Of a stretch of DNA of 41,459 bases, positions 31,537 to 39,573 are shown in pieces. Under the pieces are notes generated by a model, which had not been told where the DNA came from, searched no databases, and was given only the letters and a program-made list of their open reading frames with translations. The DNA is from Streptomyces alboflavus (GTDB lineage: Bacteria > Actinomycetota > Actinomycetes > Streptomycetales > Streptomycetaceae): positions 1 through 41,459 of the forward strand of contig NZ_JNXT01000069.1 of assembly GCF_000716675.1 (NCBI RefSeq). Direction: 5' to 3'. Positions within the stretch are counted from its first letter, which is position 1; each line of letters starts with the position of its first letter. The position numbers and the translations under genes are program-made.

Positions 31537-32973
31537 TTGCGCAGCACCACCTACCTCACAGCCGCGGCCTGCGCCGCGGCCCTGCTGAGCATCACCGCCC
31601 CGGCCCAGGCCGCCCCCGCGGCACCCGCGAAGCCCGCCGCCGTCAAGCCCGCCGCCGACTTCAACGGCGACGGCTATCCGGACCTGGCCATCGGCGCGCC
31701 CAGCGCCAAGATCGACGGCCTCAAGCGGGCCGGGCTCGTCTCGATCGTCTACGGCTCCGCCGAGGGCCTGAAGCACGACAAGCAGCAGCTGATCAGCCGG
31801 GCCACCCCCGGCGTCCCGGGCGAGCCCAAGGAGACGAGCTACGGCTGGGGCATCAAGGCCGACTACGGCGACCTCGACGACGACGGCTACGACGACGTGC
31901 TGGTCAGCGACAGCGGCGACATGCTCGTGCTGTGGGGCGGCAAGGACGGCATCTCCGGCGGCACCCAGGCCGTCGGCGGCGACGGCACCTCCACGGAGTC
32001 CCCCGCCTTCCGCACGGCCTGGCACGGCATCGGCGACATCAACGGCGACGGCAAGGCCGACATCGTCGGCGGCGCCCAGGTCGGCCCGTGGGAGGGCGAG
32101 TCCAAGTGGGGCCTGGGCATGATGTACGGCCCCATCAGCCGGACCACCGGCAAGCCGGCCGACATCGCCTTCAAGGACACCGCGGCCGAGGACGGGTACT
32201 CCCTCGGCGGCGCCGAGATCGGCGACATGACCGGCGACGGCATCGACGACGTGGTGGTCACGGGCTCCATCCGCAGGCCCTACTGGGAATCCGAGGCCCG
32301 CGTCCTGAAGGGCACCCGCGACGGCCTGGTCCCCGGCGGCACGCTCGACTCCCGCCACACCGGCACCTTCGGCGACCTCAACGGCGACGGCTACCAGGAC
32401 TTCGTCGGCACCCCGCAGGCGTCCGACGTCAAGAACTACGGCGGCATCTCCGTCACGTACGGCGGCCCGGACGGCGTGAGCAAGACCCTGCCCGCCCGCG
32501 TCTACGACCAGGACAGCCCGGGTGTCCCCGGCGTCAACGAGAAGGGCGACCGCTGGGGCACCGACGTGACCATCGGCGACCTGGACAAGGACGGCTACGG
32601 CGACATCGTGGTCGGCGCGTCCTGGGAGTCCGCCACGGACCCGGCCACGGCCGTGTCCGGCTCGGTCACCATGCTGCGCGGCAGCAAGACCGGCGTGACC
32701 ACCGAGGGCGCCAAGGTCCTCACGCAGAACTCCAAGGGCATCCCCAGCACCTCGGAGAAGTCGGACCACTTCGGTGAGGCCGTCGCCGTCGTCGACGGCG
32801 ACAAGAACGGCACCCCCGAGGTCTACGTGGGCGGCAACGGAGAGGACACCTGGGTGGGCCGCACCTGGCAGCTCCAGACCGACGCGAGCGGCATGACCGG
32901 CACCGGCGCCAAGAGCTTCAACCTCGGCGGCGGCTACGGCTCCGCCCACTTCGGCGAGTACTTCGCGAAGTAG
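31537..32973 (+). CDS. Secreted FG-GAP (integrin-like beta-propeller) protein
   Basis: A 478-residue exported protein. The TTG start at 31537 follows a GGGGGGA ribosome site and gives a signal peptide (LRSTTYLTAAACAAALL, cleavage after PAQA). The mature part has seven FG-GAP repeats with calcium-binding Dx(D/N)xDG loops: DFNGDGYPD, DLDDDGYDD, DINGDGKAD, DMTGDGIDD, DLNGDGYQD, DLDKDGYGD and DGDKNGTPE. Seven repeats make a complete seven-bladed propeller. Such proteins bind calcium and other molecules, and some carry enzyme activity, but no catalytic residues are evident. It lies between the pst terminator and a bidirectional terminator, so it is its own transcript; a phosphate link is by position only. 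Confidence 0.9.
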   Translation: MRSTTYLTAAACAAALLSITAPAQAAPAAPAKPAAVKPAADFNGDGYPDLAIGAPSAKIDGLKRAGLVSIVYGSAEGLKHDKQQLISRATPGVPGEPKETSYGWGIKADYGDLDDDGYDDVLVSDSGDMLVLWGGKDGISGGTQAVGGDGTSTESPAFRTAWHGIGDINGDGKADIVGGAQVGPWEGESKWGLGMMYGPISRTTGKPADIAFKDTAAEDGYSLGGAEIGDMTGDGIDDVVVTGSIRRPYWESEARVLKGTRDGLVPGGTLDSRHTGTFGDLNGDGYQDFVGTPQASDVKNYGGISVTYGGPDGVSKTLPARVYDQDSPGVPGVNEKGDRWGTDVTIGDLDKDGYGDIVVGASWESATDPATAVSGSVTMLRGSKTGVTTEGAKVLTQNSKGIPSTSEKSDHFGEAVAVVDGDKNGTPEVYVGGNGEDTWVGRTWQLQTDASGMTGTGAKSFNLGGGYGSAHFGEYFAK

Positions 32974-33005
32974 GGACGTACGCGGAGAACAGCCCCGTAC
33001 ACACG

Positions 33006-33047
33006 AGTGCCCCCGGCCCGGATCACCACGATCCGGACCGGGGCACT
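33006..33047. terminator. Bidirectional terminator, FG-GAP gene / pit gene
   Basis: AGTGCCCCCGGCCCGGAT and ATCCGGACCGGGGCACT form a near-perfect stem with an eight-base loop, placed between the converging genes at 32973 and 33063. Confidence 0.85.
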
Positions 33048-33062
33048 CCCGCATCCGCGCCC

Positions 33063-34061
33063 CTACAGGAACGCCAGATTCACGATCCAGAAGCTCAGCG
33101 CCGCGACCAGCGCCGCGGCGGGCATCGTGATGAACCAGCCCAGGATGATGTTCTTGGCGACGCCCCAGCGCACCGCGTTCACCCGCTTGGTCGCACCGAC
33201 GCCCATGATCGCGGACGTGATGACGTGGGTGGTCGAGATCGGCGCGTGGAACATGAACGCGGTGGTGAACATGATCCCCGCGCCCGTGGTCTCCGCGGCG
33301 AAGCCCTGCGGCGGGTCCAGCTCGATGATCTTGCGGCCGAGGGTGCGCATGATGCGCCAGCCACCGGCGTACGTACCGAGGGACAGCATCACCGCACAGG
33401 AGATCTTGACCCAGATCGGGATCGGGTCGCCCGCGTCCTCGACATCGGCGATGACCAGGGCCATCACCACGATGCCCATGGTCTTCTGGGCGTCCTGGAG
33501 GCCGTGGCCGAGCGCCATGCCGGCCGCCGAGACGGTCTGCGCGATCCGGAAGCCGCGCTTGGCCTTGTGCGGGTTGGACTTGCGGAACATCCACATGATC
33601 GCGCACATCACCAGATAGCCGACCAGCAGACCGACCAGGGGTGACAGGAACATCGGGATGACGATCTTCTCGACGACCCCGGACCAGATCACCCCGATGC
33701 CGCCCGCGAGCGCCGCGCCCACCAGACCGCCGAACAGCGCGTGCGACGAGGAGGAGGGCAGGCCGTAGTACCAGGTGATCAGGTTCCAGACGATGGCGCC
33801 GACCAGACCGGCGAAGAGGATCCACATCCCCTTGGTGCCGTGCGGCGTCTCGATCAGACCCTCGCTGACGGTCTTGGCGATGCCGCTGCCGAGGAAGGCA
33901 CCGGCGAGATTCATGACCGCGGCCATGGCGAGCGCCGCGCGTGGCGTAAGGGCACGCGTGGAGACGGAGGTGGCGATGGCGTTCGCGGAGTCGTGAAAGC
34001 CATTCGTGTACGTGAAACCGAGCGCGACGCCAATGGTCACGACCAACGCGAAGGTGTCCAT
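33063..34061 (-). CDS. pit: Low-affinity phosphate transporter (Pit family)
   Basis: A 332-residue inorganic phosphate permease of the PiT family, which moves metal-phosphate with protons. The N-terminal signature GFTYTNGFHDSANAIATSVST (NGFHDSANAIA) and a second copy in inverted form near the C-terminus (GAGIMFTTAFMFHAPISTTH, i.e. FHAPISTTH) are family hallmarks. About ten hydrophobic segments are visible with a central charged loop (FRKSNPHKAKRG). It follows the DUF47 gene by nine bases on the same strand, an association seen in many bacteria. It corresponds, from memory, to S. coelicolor pitH1. Confidence 0.95.
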   Translation of the reverse strand: MDTFALVVTIGVALGFTYTNGFHDSANAIATSVSTRALTPRAALAMAAVMNLAGAFLGSGIAKTVSEGLIETPHGTKGMWILFAGLVGAIVWNLITWYYGLPSSSSHALFGGLVGAALAGGIGVIWSGVVEKIVIPMFLSPLVGLLVGYLVMCAIMWMFRKSNPHKAKRGFRIAQTVSAAGMALGHGLQDAQKTMGIVVMALVIADVEDAGDPIPIWVKISCAVMLSLGTYAGGWRIMRTLGRKIIELDPPQGFAAETTGAGIMFTTAFMFHAPISTTHVITSAIMGVGATKRVNAVRWGVAKNIILGWFITMPAAALVAALSFWIVNLAFL

Positions 34062-34070
34062 GGAGGTGCC

Positions 34071-34691
34071 TCAGGACTCCTTGACCGCGATGGTCTCCAC
34101 GGTGTTGGCGACGTGCTCGAACGCGTCGGCCGCCTCTTCCAGCACATCGACGATCTGCTTGAGCTTCAGCACCTCGATGGCGTCGTACTTGCCGTTGAAG
34201 AGGTGGGCGAGCAGCTTGCGGTGGATCTGGTCGGCCTGGTTCTCCAGGCGGTTGACCTCGATCCAGTATTCGGTGAGGTTGTCCATGGTGCGCAGGTGCG
34301 GCATGGCCTCGGCCGTCAGCTCGGCGGCGCGGGCGAGCACCTCGATCTGCTGCTCCACGCCCTTGGGGAGCTCCTCCACCTGGTAGAGGACGACCAGGTC
34401 GACGGCCTCCTCCATGAAGTCCATGATGTCGTCGAGCGAGGACGCGAGGGAGTAGATGTCCTCGCGGTCGAACGGCGTGATGAACGAGGAGTTCAGCTGG
34501 TGGAAGATCGCATGCGTCGCGTCGTCCCCCGCGTGTTCCGCGGCCCGCATACGCTCTGCGATCTCGGCCCGGGCCGAAGGATCGGCCCCGAGCAGTTCCA
34601 TCAGGAGCTTGGAGCCTGTGACGATGTTGTCCGCGGATGCGGCGAACATGTCGTAGAAGCTCGTCTCCCTGGGGGTCAGACGAAATCGCAC
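34071..34691 (-). CDS. DUF47 PhoU-like protein, Pit partner
   Basis: A 206-residue helical protein of the DUF47 family, related to PhoU, encoded with Pit transporters and thought to control them. It has long amphipathic helices with the conserved FDREDIYSLASSLDDIMDF (DREDIYSLASSLDDIMD), matching the PhoU-type metal-binding motif ExxxD, and a second segment NRLENQADQIHR. Start GTG 34691 is preceded by GAGGAC. It is the first gene of a two-gene unit with pit. No canonical PHO box is evident in the space upstream. Confidence 0.93.
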   Translation of the reverse strand: MRFRLTPRETSFYDMFAASADNIVTGSKLLMELLGADPSARAEIAERMRAAEHAGDDATHAIFHQLNSSFITPFDREDIYSLASSLDDIMDFMEEAVDLVVLYQVEELPKGVEQQIEVLARAAELTAEAMPHLRTMDNLTEYWIEVNRLENQADQIHRKLLAHLFNGKYDAIEVLKLKQIVDVLEEAADAFEHVANTVETIAVKES

Positions 34692-34826
34692 GTGGGGTCC
34701 TCGGGATGCTCTGGATGCGGTCAGGCTGATGCTAGGCGCATCATCCGGCCACGGCTAACCGGCCGGACCCCAGTGTCGCCCATCAGGCACAGTGATCAGC
34801 ACACCACCCGAGGAATCGGCTACCCT

Positions 34827-34843
34827 ATACCCACCAGGGGTAT
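34827..34843 (+). promoter_or_regulatory. CsoR operator
   Basis: ATACCC-ACCAG-GGGTAT is a G/C-flanked palindrome of the form bound by CsoR, 15 bases ahead of the csoR start. It overlaps the likely promoter (TACCCT at 34821), so copper-free CsoR should repress its own gene. Confidence 0.8.
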
Positions 34844-34858
34844 GCACAGGAGGACGCG

Positions 34859-35227
34859 ATGACGACCACAGAGGCAGCCGCGGCGGCCACGACCGAAGCG
34901 CCCTCCGGCGAGGACCAGGCGGCGGCGACGGGCGAGGTCCACCAGACGCACGGCTACCACAAGCAGAAGGACGAGCACCTCAAGCGGCTGCGCCGCATCG
35001 AGGGCCAGATCAGGGGCCTGCAGCGGATGGTCGAGGAGGACGTCTACTGCATCGACATACTCACGCAGGTCTCCGCCGGCACGAAGGCCCTGCAGTCCTT
35101 CGCCCTGCAGCTCCTGGAGGAACATCTGCGCCACTGCGTCGCGGACGCGGCGGTCAAGGGCGGCGACGAGATCGACGCGAAGGTGGAAGAGGCGACGAAG
35201 GCGATCGCGAGGATGCTGCGCACCTGA
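34859..35227 (+). CDS. csoR: Copper-sensing repressor CsoR
   Basis: A 122-residue all-helical repressor that leaves DNA when it binds Cu(I). The Cu(I) ligands are present: C64 in VYCID, and H89 and C93 in EEHLRHC. The basic DNA-contact face is in HLKRLRRIEGQIRGLQRM (LKRLRRIEGQIRG). The first 30 residues are an Ala/Thr-rich arm. ATG 34859 follows AGGAGG. The gene stands alone with its own operator; copper-efflux genes it may control are not in this window. Confidence 0.96.
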   Translation: MTTTEAAAAATTEAPSGEDQAAATGEVHQTHGYHKQKDEHLKRLRRIEGQIRGLQRMVEEDVYCIDILTQVSAGTKALQSFALQLLEEHLRHCVADAAVKGGDEIDAKVEEATKAIARMLRT

Positions 35228-35295
35228 GGTGACGCGGGGTGGCGCCCGCGCCGGGCACCTCGGCTCGGGCGCGGCCGCCCGCAGCAGGCAATGAG

Positions 35296-35332
35296 GGCGG
35301 GCGGGTGGGGGAAATCCGCCGCGCAGCGGCGG
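35296..35332 (+). repeat. Intergenic hairpin repeat at the csoR 3' side
   Basis: GGGTGGGGGAAATCCGCCGC-GCA-GCGGCGG. It is the inverted counterpart of the copy inside the CHAD gene (25351-25387). The TCCGCCGC/GCGGCGGA stem lies between two converging genes and may end both transcripts. Confidence 0.8.
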
Positions 35333-35347
35333 ACACGGCAACCGGGC

Positions 35348-35536
35348 CTACGGCCGGGATTCGTCCCGGCCCACCCCACCGTCCACCCCGTCGGAGACCT
35401 TGAGCACCTCGTCGATCCGGTCGGCGCTGAGCCGCTCACCGCGCGCGGCGGACGCCGCGATGATCAGGTCTCCGCACAGCTCGATCTCGGCGAGGGCAAC
35501 GTGGTCCTGAACTGCCGTTCCGCCCATCGGGGCCAC
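35348..35536 (-). CDS. Small conserved protein of unknown function
   Basis: A 62-residue protein with a predicted helix (HVALAEIELCGDLIIAASAA, i.e. ALAEIELCGDLIIAASA), then ERLSADRIDEVLKV. I recall near-identical short proteins at this place in other Streptomyces but no function. The start is uncertain: GTG 35536 has AGGAAG about ten bases upstream; ATG 35527 begins MGGTAVQDH three codons later. A longer frame reaches 35635. The single cysteine sits in the middle of the helix. It converges on csoR and lies upstream of the lipoprotein gene's end. Confidence 0.7.
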   Translation of the reverse strand: MAPMGGTAVQDHVALAEIELCGDLIIAASAARGERLSADRIDEVLKVSDGVDGGVGRDESRP

Positions 35537-35654
35537 GTCCACCACCTCTTCCTGACCAGACTCGTGCCGGTATCGGCTTCCTAGAGTAGGGAGCGGCCCA
35601 CGCACCGCGCATGGCACGGACGGACCATATTCCACCCCTCACCCGTGCAACGGC

Positions 35655-36479
35655 TCAGCGCTCGGCGATCTTCCCGGTGAAGATGTCACCGGCCGCGGGG
35701 AGCCGCACCCGCACCGGCGCCCCGTACCCGTACAGCGAGGTCGTCGACACCACCGTCGCGTCCGCGACCCGGAAGCGGTGGCGCACCTCACGCAGCCGCC
35801 CGCGCCCGTCGAGGTAGGCGTCGAACGGCACCCCGGATTTGCTGAACCCTTTCTCCACCGCGGTCCGCAGCGCGGTCCTGTGCTCCTTCGAGGCCGTCCG
35901 CACGGCCCGGGCCAGGTCCACCACACCGCGGTAGTGCCGCACGTCGACGCCGCCGATCCTGGTCCGCTCCACATACGTCACCTCGCCCGCGCCGCGCAGG
36001 AGTTCGGCGGCGGCGAACGGGTCGGTGGCGCCGCCGGTGACGAGGTTCCCGTCGGACAGGGACGCCGTCTCGATGTGCACCCACTTGTCGGCGGGCACGC
36101 CCGCGCCCCGGTTCTTCATGTACAGGTCGCCGCCCGCGAGCAGTTCGGTGACCGGCGGCCTGCGCCCGGCCGGGCTGCCCGCGGGGTCCTGCGGAAGGAC
36201 GACGTCGAGGCGGCCGACGCGGCGCCGGAAGTCGTACCCGCCCCGGCCCGTGACGGTCACGCGGGTGCCACCACTGGCCATCTCCATGGCGGTGCGCGCC
36301 TTGGAACTCCCGGCGCGCACCAGGGAGTCGGGGGCGGCGCGCACGGTGCCGACGGGGTCGGCCGCCGCCGGGTCGTCGCTGGCAACGGCCCCGCCACCGG
36401 CGCACGCCGTACCCAGCGCCATCAGCGCCGCCGCGCCCGCCGCGGCCGCTCTGCTCCTGTGCCCGCGCTGCTGCCCCAT
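35655..36479 (-). CDS. Putative lipoprotein (LolA/LprG-like)
   Basis: A 274-residue exported lipoprotein. The signal peptide has a basic start (MGQQRGHRSR) and hydrophobic core, with lipobox GTAC and lipidation at C26. The mature part alternates strands and one helix (AGSSKARTAMEMASGGTRVTVTG, i.e. SKARTAMEMASGG) and contains LLAGGDLYMKNRGAGVPADKWVHIE (GGDLYMKN, DKWVHIE), a pattern of actinobacterial LppX/LprG-like lipoproteins, which have a lipid-binding half-barrel. The ligand is unknown. It is divergent from the 52-residue gene at 36601. Confidence 0.82.
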   Translation of the reverse strand: MGQQRGHRSRAAAAGAAALMALGTACAGGGAVASDDPAAADPVGTVRAAPDSLVRAGSSKARTAMEMASGGTRVTVTGRGGYDFRRRVGRLDVVLPQDPAGSPAGRRPPVTELLAGGDLYMKNRGAGVPADKWVHIETASLSDGNLVTGGATDPFAAAELLRGAGEVTYVERTRIGGVDVRHYRGVVDLARAVRTASKEHRTALRTAVEKGFSKSGVPFDAYLDGRGRLREVRHRFRVADATVVSTTSLYGYGAPVRVRLPAAGDIFTGKIAER

Positions 36480-36600
36480 CGCCCCGCCGACCCCCAGCCT
36501 TTCCCGCGTCGGCCGCCCGGCCCTTGCCGTTTCGCTTAACGACCGGTCCGAGGGGTCGTCACGCGGGAGCGGGTTCACCCGACGGGCGTACCGTGGTCGC

Positions 36601-36759
36601 GTGGCTGAGCAGCGACCTCCGGAACCGCACCGGACCTCCACCGTCGAGAACGGCCCGTTCTGCGCCGCCCGGTGCACCTGCGGCTGGCGGGGCCCGGCCC
36701 GAAGAGCGCGCAGCAGGGCCCGCACGGACGCGGCGGATCACCTGGCGCAGGCGGTGTAG
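36601..36759 (+). CDS. 52-residue protein with CxxxCxC motif
   Basis: GTG 36601 opens a 52-residue frame, VAEQRPPEPHRTSTVENGPF then CAARCTCGWRGPARRAR and an Arg/Ala-rich helix ending HLAQAV. The CAARCTCGW cluster could bind a metal. I recall similar tiny proteins in other Streptomyces with a conserved CxCGW-GPARRAR segment, function unknown. TACCGT ends six bases before the GTG and there is no ribosome site, so it may be leaderless. Confidence 0.65.
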   Translation: MAEQRPPEPHRTSTVENGPFCAARCTCGWRGPARRARSRARTDAADHLAQAV

Positions 36760-36879
36760 CCCGCCCGGGACGCCCCCGGGCAAGAGGCGTCCGCGACAGG
36801 AACGTTCACGGCGGCCGCCGACGGGAACCCCCGAAGCGCCCGCACCGTCTCGTTGTGCGGGAAGCAACGGGAGGGCCTC

Positions 36880-38466
36880 ATGCAACGACGTACGTTCCTC
36901 GGAACGACGACCGCCGCGCTCGCGGCGGCCACCACCGCCGCCTGCACCAGCGGCGCGGACTCCGGCGGCGGGGCGAGCGGCACCGCCACGACGCGGACGA
37001 CGCGCACCGGCACCGGCACCACGCCGATCAAGACGGCCGCGGCGTCCGCCCCGGCCAGCCTCGCCGCCCTCGCCCGGGACCTGGACGGCACCCTGGTCCG
37101 CCCGAACGAGGCCGCCTGGGCCACCGCCCGCCAGCTCTACAACACCCGCTTCGACCACCTGAAGCCGACCGCCGTCGCCTATGTCGCGGGCGTCGACGAC
37201 ATCCGCACCACCCTGGCCTACGCCCGCGCCCACGACACCCCCGTGTCCATCCGCAACGGCGGCCACTCGTACGCCGGTTGGTCCTCCGGCACCGGCCGCC
37301 TCGTCATCGACGTCTCCAAGCTGAACCGCGTCCGCTCCAGCGGCACCACCGCCACCATCGGCGGCGGCGCCAAGCTCATCGACGTCTACCGCGCGCTCGC
37401 CGCGAAGGGCGTCACCATCCCCGCGGGCTCCTGCCCCACCGTCGGCATCAGCGGCCTCACCCTCGGCGGCGGCCACGGCGTGGTCTCCCGCGCCTACGGC
37501 CTGACCTGCGACAGCCTCACCGGCGCGACCCTCGTCACGGCGGACGGAAAGCAAATAAGGGCCAGCAAGAGCGAGAACAAGGACCTCTTCTGGGCGCTGC
37601 GCGGCGCGGGCAACGGCCAGTTCGGCATCGTCACCGAGCTGACCTTCCGCACCCACCCCGCCCCGCAGGCCGTCTCCGCGTATCTGACCTGGCCCTGGTC
37701 GAAGGCCGCCGCCGTCCTCAAGGCCTGGCAGGAGTGGGGGCCCTCGCAGCCGGACGAGATCTGGTCCTCCGCGCACCTCGCGGCGGTGCCGGGCGGCACG
37801 CCCACCATCTCCGTCGCCGCGTTCTCCCTCGGCACGTACGGCTCGCTGCAGAACGCCGTCGACCGCCTCGCCGACAAGGTGGGCTCACCGGCGCGCAGCG
37901 TCTCGCTGAAGCGGCGCACCTACGAGCAGGCGATGGAGGTGTACGCGGGCTGCTCGTCGTTCGCCTCGGACGCCCAGTGCCATCTGCCGGGCTCGACGCC
38001 GGGCCGCACGCCGAGCGGCGCGCTCGGCCGGGAGACGTACGCGGCCCGCTCGGACTTCTTCGACCGCTCCCTGTCCGCCGCGGGCATCCGTGCGCTGCTC
38101 CACCAGATCGAGGGCGTGCGCGGCGAGCGCGGCACCGCGGGCAGCATCGCCCTGACCGCGCTCGGCGGCGCCATCAACCGCGTCGACCCGACGGCCACGG
38201 CGTTCGTCCACCGCCGCTCGCGGATGCTCGCCCAGTACATCGTGTCCTGGCGCGCGGGCACCTCGGGGAGCACCGCCCAGTCCTGGCTGAACACGGCCCA
38301 CTCCGGGATGCGGCGGTACGCGTCCGGGGCGGCGTACCAGAACTACGCGGACCCGACGCTCACCAACTGGCGGGAGGCGTACTACGGGCAGGCGGCGCCG
38401 CGCCTGAAGAAGCTGAAGAAGACGTACGACCCGACGCGGTTCTTCTCGTTCCCGCAGGCCCTGTAG
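36880..38466 (+). CDS. Exported FAD-linked oxidase (berberine bridge enzyme-like)
   Basis: A 528-residue FAD-dependent oxidase. The N-terminus MQRRTFLGTT is a twin-arginine signal and ends in a lipobox (TAAC, C22), so the folded flavoprotein is probably exported by Tat and lipid-anchored. The FAD domain has RNGGHSYAGW with H129 and GSCPTVG with C185, the two residues that attach FAD covalently in bicovalent members. The C-terminal BBE segment reads YQNYADPTLTNWREAYYG, followed by YDPTRFFSFPQAL. Related enzymes oxidise sugars, alcohols or secondary metabolites; the substrate is not evident. ATG 36880 follows GGGAGG. Confidence 0.92.
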   Translation: MQRRTFLGTTTAALAAATTAACTSGADSGGGASGTATTRTTRTGTGTTPIKTAAASAPASLAALARDLDGTLVRPNEAAWATARQLYNTRFDHLKPTAVAYVAGVDDIRTTLAYARAHDTPVSIRNGGHSYAGWSSGTGRLVIDVSKLNRVRSSGTTATIGGGAKLIDVYRALAAKGVTIPAGSCPTVGISGLTLGGGHGVVSRAYGLTCDSLTGATLVTADGKQIRASKSENKDLFWALRGAGNGQFGIVTELTFRTHPAPQAVSAYLTWPWSKAAAVLKAWQEWGPSQPDEIWSSAHLAAVPGGTPTISVAAFSLGTYGSLQNAVDRLADKVGSPARSVSLKRRTYEQAMEVYAGCSSFASDAQCHLPGSTPGRTPSGALGRETYAARSDFFDRSLSAAGIRALLHQIEGVRGERGTAGSIALTALGGAINRVDPTATAFVHRRSRMLAQYIVSWRAGTSGSTAQSWLNTAHSGMRRYASGAAYQNYADPTLTNWREAYYGQAAPRLKKLKKTYDPTRFFSFPQAL

Positions 38467-38497
38467 CCGTCGCGGGAGTCGACCCATCGGACAGGTC

Positions 38498-39202
38498 CTA
38501 GGCCGCCAGGTCCCGCTCGTCGGACCCCGGCGCCGCCTCCTGCTCGGCCAGGGCGGCGACCGGCTCGACCTCGCCGGAGCCGCGCCACACCAGCCGGGAG
38601 GCCTTCCCGGAGCGGGCGACGGCCTTGGTGACGGGGGTGAGCAGGGCCATGGCGAGCGGCGAGAGGAGCAGCGCGACCGCCGTGCCGAGCGCGAACCCGC
38701 CGACCACGTCGGTGGGGTAGTGCACGCCCATGAAGACCCGGCAGAAGCCCTCGGCGACGGCGAGCGCGATCCCGGCGACGCCGAACTTGCGGTTGGCGAC
38801 GAAGAGGCCGACGCCGATGGCCATGGCGAGCGTCGCGTGGTCGCTCACGAAGGAGTAGTCGGTCTTGCCGTCGACGAGGACTTCGAGACCCTGGTGGTCC
38901 ACGAAGGGGCGCGGGCGTTCCACGAAGCCTCTTATCGGCACGTTCACCAGGACGGCGATCCCGGCGGCGAGCGGCGCCCACACGACGGCGGCGACGGACG
39001 AGGCCGCGTCGTCGAGGACCGGGCGGCGGCGGGCACCCCACCAGCACCACACGACGAGCAGGACCAGGGCGAGCAGGAGTCCGTACTCACCGACGAACTC
39101 CATGGTCCGCGCGAGCCAGCCGGGGGCGTCCTCGGCCAGGCCGTTGATGTCGTAGAGCAGGCTGACGTCGGGGTTCGACCCGGAATCATCGAGTCCAGCC
39201 AT
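38498..39202 (-). CDS. PAP2-family membrane phosphatase
   Basis: A 234-residue membrane protein with about five transmembrane helices and the three phosphatase motifs in order: RGFVERPRP (91-99), SDHAT with H122 (in place of the usual PSGH), and CRVFMGVHYPTDV with R155, H161 and D165. Family members dephosphorylate lipid phosphates such as undecaprenyl diphosphate or phosphatidic acid. The serine-aspartate change in motif 2 keeps the histidine. The C-terminal 30 residues are acidic and cytoplasmic. It converges on the flavin oxidase gene with a 31-bp gap. Confidence 0.9.
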   Translation of the reverse strand: MAGLDDSGSNPDVSLLYDINGLAEDAPGWLARTMEFVGEYGLLLALVLLVVWCWWGARRRPVLDDAASSVAAVVWAPLAAGIAVLVNVPIRGFVERPRPFVDHQGLEVLVDGKTDYSFVSDHATLAMAIGVGLFVANRKFGVAGIALAVAEGFCRVFMGVHYPTDVVGGFALGTAVALLLSPLAMALLTPVTKAVARSGKASRLVWRGSGEVEPVAALAEQEAAPGSDERDLAA

Positions 39203-39573
39203 GATGCTGCGGCCCCTTGTCTTCTCACTCGCGAGCGCACGTGGTCGTGCGCCCTTCCATCAACCCCCGTGGTCAGTGCAGTCGTGCCGCTGGTTCAGTG
39301 CTCCCCGCGCTGCCTTCGCGTCGTCCATGGCGCTGTTCTTCGCGTACGTGCCGTACCAGACAAGGGAACGCCTGGTCCCCTTCCATACGTTCCACTCTCC
39401 ACCGAAAGATCACTCAGACGTTATCGAAGAGAGATTCATCGCCGCAGCTCAGGGGGCTGCTTCAACGGAGGGTTCAAGCCAGCTCGGGCGCCGTGCGCGC
39501 CGTGCGCGCGCCCTCCGCTCCGCTTCGGAGTGCCCTCCGCGAGCACCGGATCGAGCGGTGCCGCGGGTCCCGG
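39203..39573. other. Gene-free stretch with a low-GC patch
   Basis: 371 bases between the PAP2 start and the end of the cell-wall hydrolase, both on the minus strand. No frame here has a ribosome site and a plausible protein. Bases about 39391-39440 drop to roughly 46% GC (23 of 50 counted), unusual for this window. A short hairpin (CTCCG-CTT-CGGAG, 39518-39530) is near the hydrolase end. The PAP2 promoter must lie here. Confidence 0.5.

Noticed and set aside
31480..33825. A 781-codon minus-strand frame
   Set aside because: Shadow of the FG-GAP gene and of pit in another frame; no ribosome site or domain.
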